Assembly (NCBI RefSeq): GCF_030151805.1
Contig: NZ_JASLCN010000136.1
Coordinates: 1-24,068 of the forward strand
Origin: Fluviicola sp.
GTDB lineage: Bacteria > Bacteroidota > Bacteroidia > Flavobacteriales_D > Crocinitomicaceae
Direction: 5' to 3'
Length of the DNA stretch: 24,068 nt
Shown: one piece after another, positions 21,197 through 24,068 of the stretch
Position numbering within the stretch: position 1 is the first letter of the stretch
Layout: the number at the start of each line of letters is the position of its first letter
Program-made: the position numbers and the translations under genes
Notes under the pieces: model-generated
The model's database searches: none
Told to the model about the DNA's origin: nothing
The model's input: only the letters and a program-made list of their open reading frames with translations

Positions 21197-24068
21197 ATGT
21201 CAAAAATCTTTTCTGTAGCGATAGTACTTATATGTGTTACCTGCAATCTCTGTTTTTCCCAGTTAATTATCGATGATCCGAGTTTCAGCTACACTTCACC
21301 AAACGATGGTAATGTAGTCTTCGGAGCAATTAAAAAGGATAATAAATCTCAAATTATTCTTTTAGGAGGGAATAAAGGGATTCTCAAAATTGATTCTTTG
21401 GGTAAGAAAATCTCTTCTTTTTACCAGGGCACTTTTCAATATGATGTGTATAATTCCATGAGAGGATTGATGGAGACTTCTGATTCGAAGATCTTTGCCT
21501 TTGGGTGTTTTCCCGGTTACCAGGGGCATGCATCCGGAAGTTTGGTGAGAATTCTTCCCAATGGAACGGTCGATCCGTCATTTGTATCTCCGCTTACGGG
21601 GAATAGTTCACATGTGAGAGCCATTGCTGAACTTCCCGGTGGAAAATATATCTGCGCTATGGGCGGACCAGTCTCAACTACCGTGATTGCACGATTAAAC
21701 AATGATGGTTCTTACGATCCTAATTTTGTGTCACCATACAGCGGGAGTTTGCAGGATATTGCAGAATTCATTGTACAGGCAGACAGTTCGGTATTGGTTG
21801 TTTTTGAGAATTTTATTCAAAAGTTGAATTATGACGGAACAATAGATAATTCATTTAATTCTTCAGCTGTTGGACCGCAGGGAAGCTTCGGTTATAGTGA
21901 TAGTGAGGTGTTGGACGATGGTAAAATATTATTCCTTTCCAATAATAAAGTGTATCGCCTTTTACCAAATGGAATCATTGATAATTCCTTTACACCAATC
22001 GTAATACCAACGACTGACCTTGTTGCAAAGAGAATTGTACGAACCAATGATAATAAGATTTATGTTTACGGGCGCCGCGATAATTCTTTAACAACTCCAT
22101 CGGTATTGGTGAAACGATATCATCTGAACGGAACTATTGACAATACGTTGAACTTGGGACAAGGATTCAACCAGGAATATTCGGTAGAAGCACATGCATT
22201 AATTTCATTCGATGATGGTTCCTTTTCGGTATCGGGATTCTTTGATGATCTGAATAACGTTTCAACATCTAATATGACTATGCTGACTAATTCCGGATCA
22301 CCTGTCTGGATGTACAAAGTAGGTACTGGATTAATCGATTACCGGGCGTATACGATGCACGTTGATGCAAACCAAAATATATTTGTCGGTGGTGATTTCA
22401 CGACATATAACGGATCATTCAGAAACGATATTACCAAATTAGACCGTTACGGGCATATCGACTATTCTTTTAAACCGGGAACGGGATTTAATGGAAGTGT
22501 AATGGACATCGTAACGCAACCCGATGGTAAAGTCATTGTATGTGGTCAATTCAGTTCTTATAACGGCACGAGTATTAAAAACATCGTACGACTCAATCCA
22601 AACGGTACAATTGATAATTCGTTTAACGCAGGGACAGGATTCTCCGGGTATTCTGCTAATGTACTTGCATTGGGTATTCAATCAGACGGTAAAATTATTG
22701 TAGCCGGAGATTTTGGTCTTTACAATGGTACAGCGGTAACAAGAATCGTCCGATTGCTACCAAATGGTTCCCTGGATGGGACATTTACACCTTCTTCCGG
22801 GCCGAACGATTTTGTCCTGGATTTGATTGTGAAACCCAATGATGAAATTCTGATCTGCGGAAAATTTGGCACCTATGCGGGAACATCCAGGGCAAGAATT
22901 GCCCTTTTGACCAATAATGGAATATTGAATAATTTTTTCGTGCCCGCATCAGCTTATGCACATAATGATATTAGAGCAATGGCCATTCAAAATGACGGGA
23001 AGATTGTAGTTGGTGGGGAGTTTTATTCTTACACCGATAGTCAGGATCGCAGAATTGGAAGATTAAACTCGGATGGATCTGCCGATTTGACTTTTGTTTC
23101 GGATGCCGCAATGTATAATTTTCCTGAATCCATAGGGATTTTGCCAAATGGAAGAATAGTTATTGGTTCCGGGATGGTATCTATTGTTGAAAGTAATGGT
23201 ACAGAGGTAGCATTTAAAAATTTAGATATTACGATGGCTGGTGCCAGTGTAAACGACATTTATGTTAATCCCTCAGGGAACCCGGTTTTGGTAGGTCGGT
23301 TTGTCATGACTCCCGGAAAAAATGGGATCTCAAGACTGAAATTGGTTCCTGCAATTCAACACACGCAACAAGTGTCATCTTGCGGACCTTTTACGTGGAT
23401 AAATGGGACCACATATGCAACAAGTACAAATACTCCGCAATATACATTTACAAATGTAGATGGTGTTGATTCGGTAGTTACATTGAACCTGACAATCCTT
23501 TCGAATGCTGCTATTGACACTCAGATTGCTTGTGATTCTTTGACCTGGATTGATGGAACAACCTATTATTCATCTACAAATGCACCAATAGTTGTATTGC
23601 AAAATGCAGCAGGTTGTGATTCTACGGTTACTCTGAATTTAACGATTACACATCCGTCTTCCGGATCAGATACTCAAACTGCTTGCGGATCGTTCCTTTG
23701 GCCGTTTAACGGTCAAATTTACACTGCTTCCGGTCAGTATGTTGATACTATTCTGAATGCCGGAGGTTGCGATTCGATTATTACCTTGGATTTAACCATT
23801 ATTCCGGTTCTCCCTTTAACGATCGCCAACTCCTTCTCCATGCCTTCCGATGCAAATTCCTGCGTGGGAGAAGTAGCAATAACAGTTTCGGGAAATGCGG
23901 ATTTTGAACTGGATATTGACAATGGTTCACAAGTAGTCACTTCAAGCGGCTATAGTTTGGTAACTGGTCTGTGCGCTGGAGTGCATGATTTACATGTAAC
24001 CGATAATTGCGGCGATACGCTAACCACTCAGTTTGTGATTCCGGTGGATTCGAACTACGTTTTCAACA
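21197..24068 (+). CDS. Giant surface protein, second delta-60/Cys-repeat paralogue (3' end beyond window)
   Basis: Open from the ATG at 21197 to the window end, about 957 residues so far, no stop seen. Signal peptide MSKIFSVAIVLICVTCNLCFS (cleavage near 21-22). The first two thirds are delta-60-like blades, degenerate at the start (RILPNGTVDPSFVS, ARLNNDGSYDPNFVS) and clearer later (TQPDGKVIVCGQFSSYNG with IVRLNPNGTIDNSFNAGTG). From about nt 23366 come three Cys-Asp-Ser repeats, then a segment (from MPSDANSCVGEV) nearly identical to residues 808-882 of the upstream protein. A T9SS sorting domain is expected beyond the window but is not seen. Clearly a paralogue and probable T9SS cargo; ligand unknown. 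Confidence 0.88.
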   Translation, partial: MSKIFSVAIVLICVTCNLCFSQLIIDDPSFSYTSPNDGNVVFGAIKKDNKSQIILLGGNKGILKIDSLGKKISSFYQGTFQYDVYNSMRGLMETSDSKIFAFGCFPGYQGHASGSLVRILPNGTVDPSFVSPLTGNSSHVRAIAELPGGKYICAMGGPVSTTVIARLNNDGSYDPNFVSPYSGSLQDIAEFIVQADSSVLVVFENFIQKLNYDGTIDNSFNSSAVGPQGSFGYSDSEVLDDGKILFLSNNKVYRLLPNGIIDNSFTPIVIPTTDLVAKRIVRTNDNKIYVYGRRDNSLTTPSVLVKRYHLNGTIDNTLNLGQGFNQEYSVEAHALISFDDGSFSVSGFFDDLNNVSTSNMTMLTNSGSPVWMYKVGTGLIDYRAYTMHVDANQNIFVGGDFTTYNGSFRNDITKLDRYGHIDYSFKPGTGFNGSVMDIVTQPDGKVIVCGQFSSYNGTSIKNIVRLNPNGTIDNSFNAGTGFSGYSANVLALGIQSDGKIIVAGDFGLYNGTAVTRIVRLLPNGSLDGTFTPSSGPNDFVLDLIVKPNDEILICGKFGTYAGTSRARIALLTNNGILNNFFVPASAYAHNDIRAMAIQNDGKIVVGGEFYSYTDSQDRRIGRLNSDGSADLTFVSDAAMYNFPESIGILPNGRIVIGSGMVSIVESNGTEVAFKNLDITMAGASVNDIYVNPSGNPVLVGRFVMTPGKNGISRLKLVPAIQHTQQVSSCGPFTWINGTTYATSTNTPQYTFTNVDGVDSVVTLNLTILSNAAIDTQIACDSLTWIDGTTYYSSTNAPIVVLQNAAGCDSTVTLNLTITHPSSGSDTQTACGSFLWPFNGQIYTASGQYVDTILNAGGCDSIITLDLTIIPVLPLTIANSFSMPSDANSCVGEVAITVSGNADFELDIDNGSQVVTSSGYSLVTGLCAGVHDLHVTDNCGDTLTTQFVIPVDSNYVFN
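23366..23808 (+). repeat. Three tandem Cys-Asp-Ser surface repeats
   Basis: Three units of about 46 residues with the pattern xxCGxFxW-NGxxYxxS...GGCDSxxTLNLTI, at about 23366-23503, 23515-23650 and 23668-23808. In the first unit the Cys of the CDS motif is replaced by Val (GVDSVVTLNL). The upstream paralogue has one such unit. Confidence 0.8.

Noticed and set aside
21197..24068. Truncated or pseudogenised second surface gene
   Set aside because: The frame is open without stop to the last base; the incompleteness comes from the window edge.

Overview
The window reads as chromosomal DNA of a Bacteroidetes bacterium, most likely a flavobacterium near Crocinitomicaceae/Fluviicola; genus is inference. 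Evidence: two, probably three, large secreted proteins built for the type IX secretion system (N-terminal signal peptide, two with a visible C-terminal sorting domain), promoter -7 boxes of the form TAnnTTTG, few Shine-Dalgarno sequences, AT-leaning flavobacterial codon use, and delta-60 and Cys-Asp-Ser cell-surface repeats. No tRNA, rRNA, CRISPR array, transposase or integrase was seen.

Left part (1-7700): hemL (tetrapyrrole synthesis) runs leftward and is separated by a 557-base gap from a rightward cluster kynU-kmo-(outer-membrane-like protein)-(ArsC/Spx-like protein). KynU and KMO are two consecutive-pathway enzymes of tryptophan/kynurenine degradation. That cluster meets, stop codon on stop codon, a leftward Suppressor-of-fused (SUFU) domain gene, followed by a leftward lipoprotein and a leftward DUF6495-like gene.

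Middle (7700-14720): dxr (MEP isoprenoid pathway) with a closely linked thioredoxin-fold secreted protein; then leftward genes: a YqaA/DedA-like membrane protein, a T9SS-sorted secreted protein with unusual codon choice, and an overlapping pair of an aminotransferase (KAT/methionine aminotransferase type) and a Nit2/YafV-type omega-amidase. The pair forms a transaminase plus amidase unit that would use glutamine as amino donor. A small Cys-containing lipoprotein is divergent from it.

Right part (14721-24068): a full single-chain glycine dehydrogenase gcvP, then two tandem paralogous giant surface proteins. The first has 14 delta-60 repeats (enough for two seven-bladed propellers), one Cys-Asp-Ser repeat and a T9SS tail. 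The second has more divergent repeats, three Cys-Asp-Ser repeats and runs off the window end.

Four strong intrinsic terminators were found, two of which share a UUCG tetraloop. Several genes have a TAnnTTTG box only 4-5 bases before the start codon, suggesting leaderless transcripts. Most of the window is ordinary housekeeping metabolism; the parts most worth a second look are the paired surface proteins, the orphan SUFU protein, and the kynurenine and transaminase/amidase units. No clearly undescribed multi-gene system was identified.
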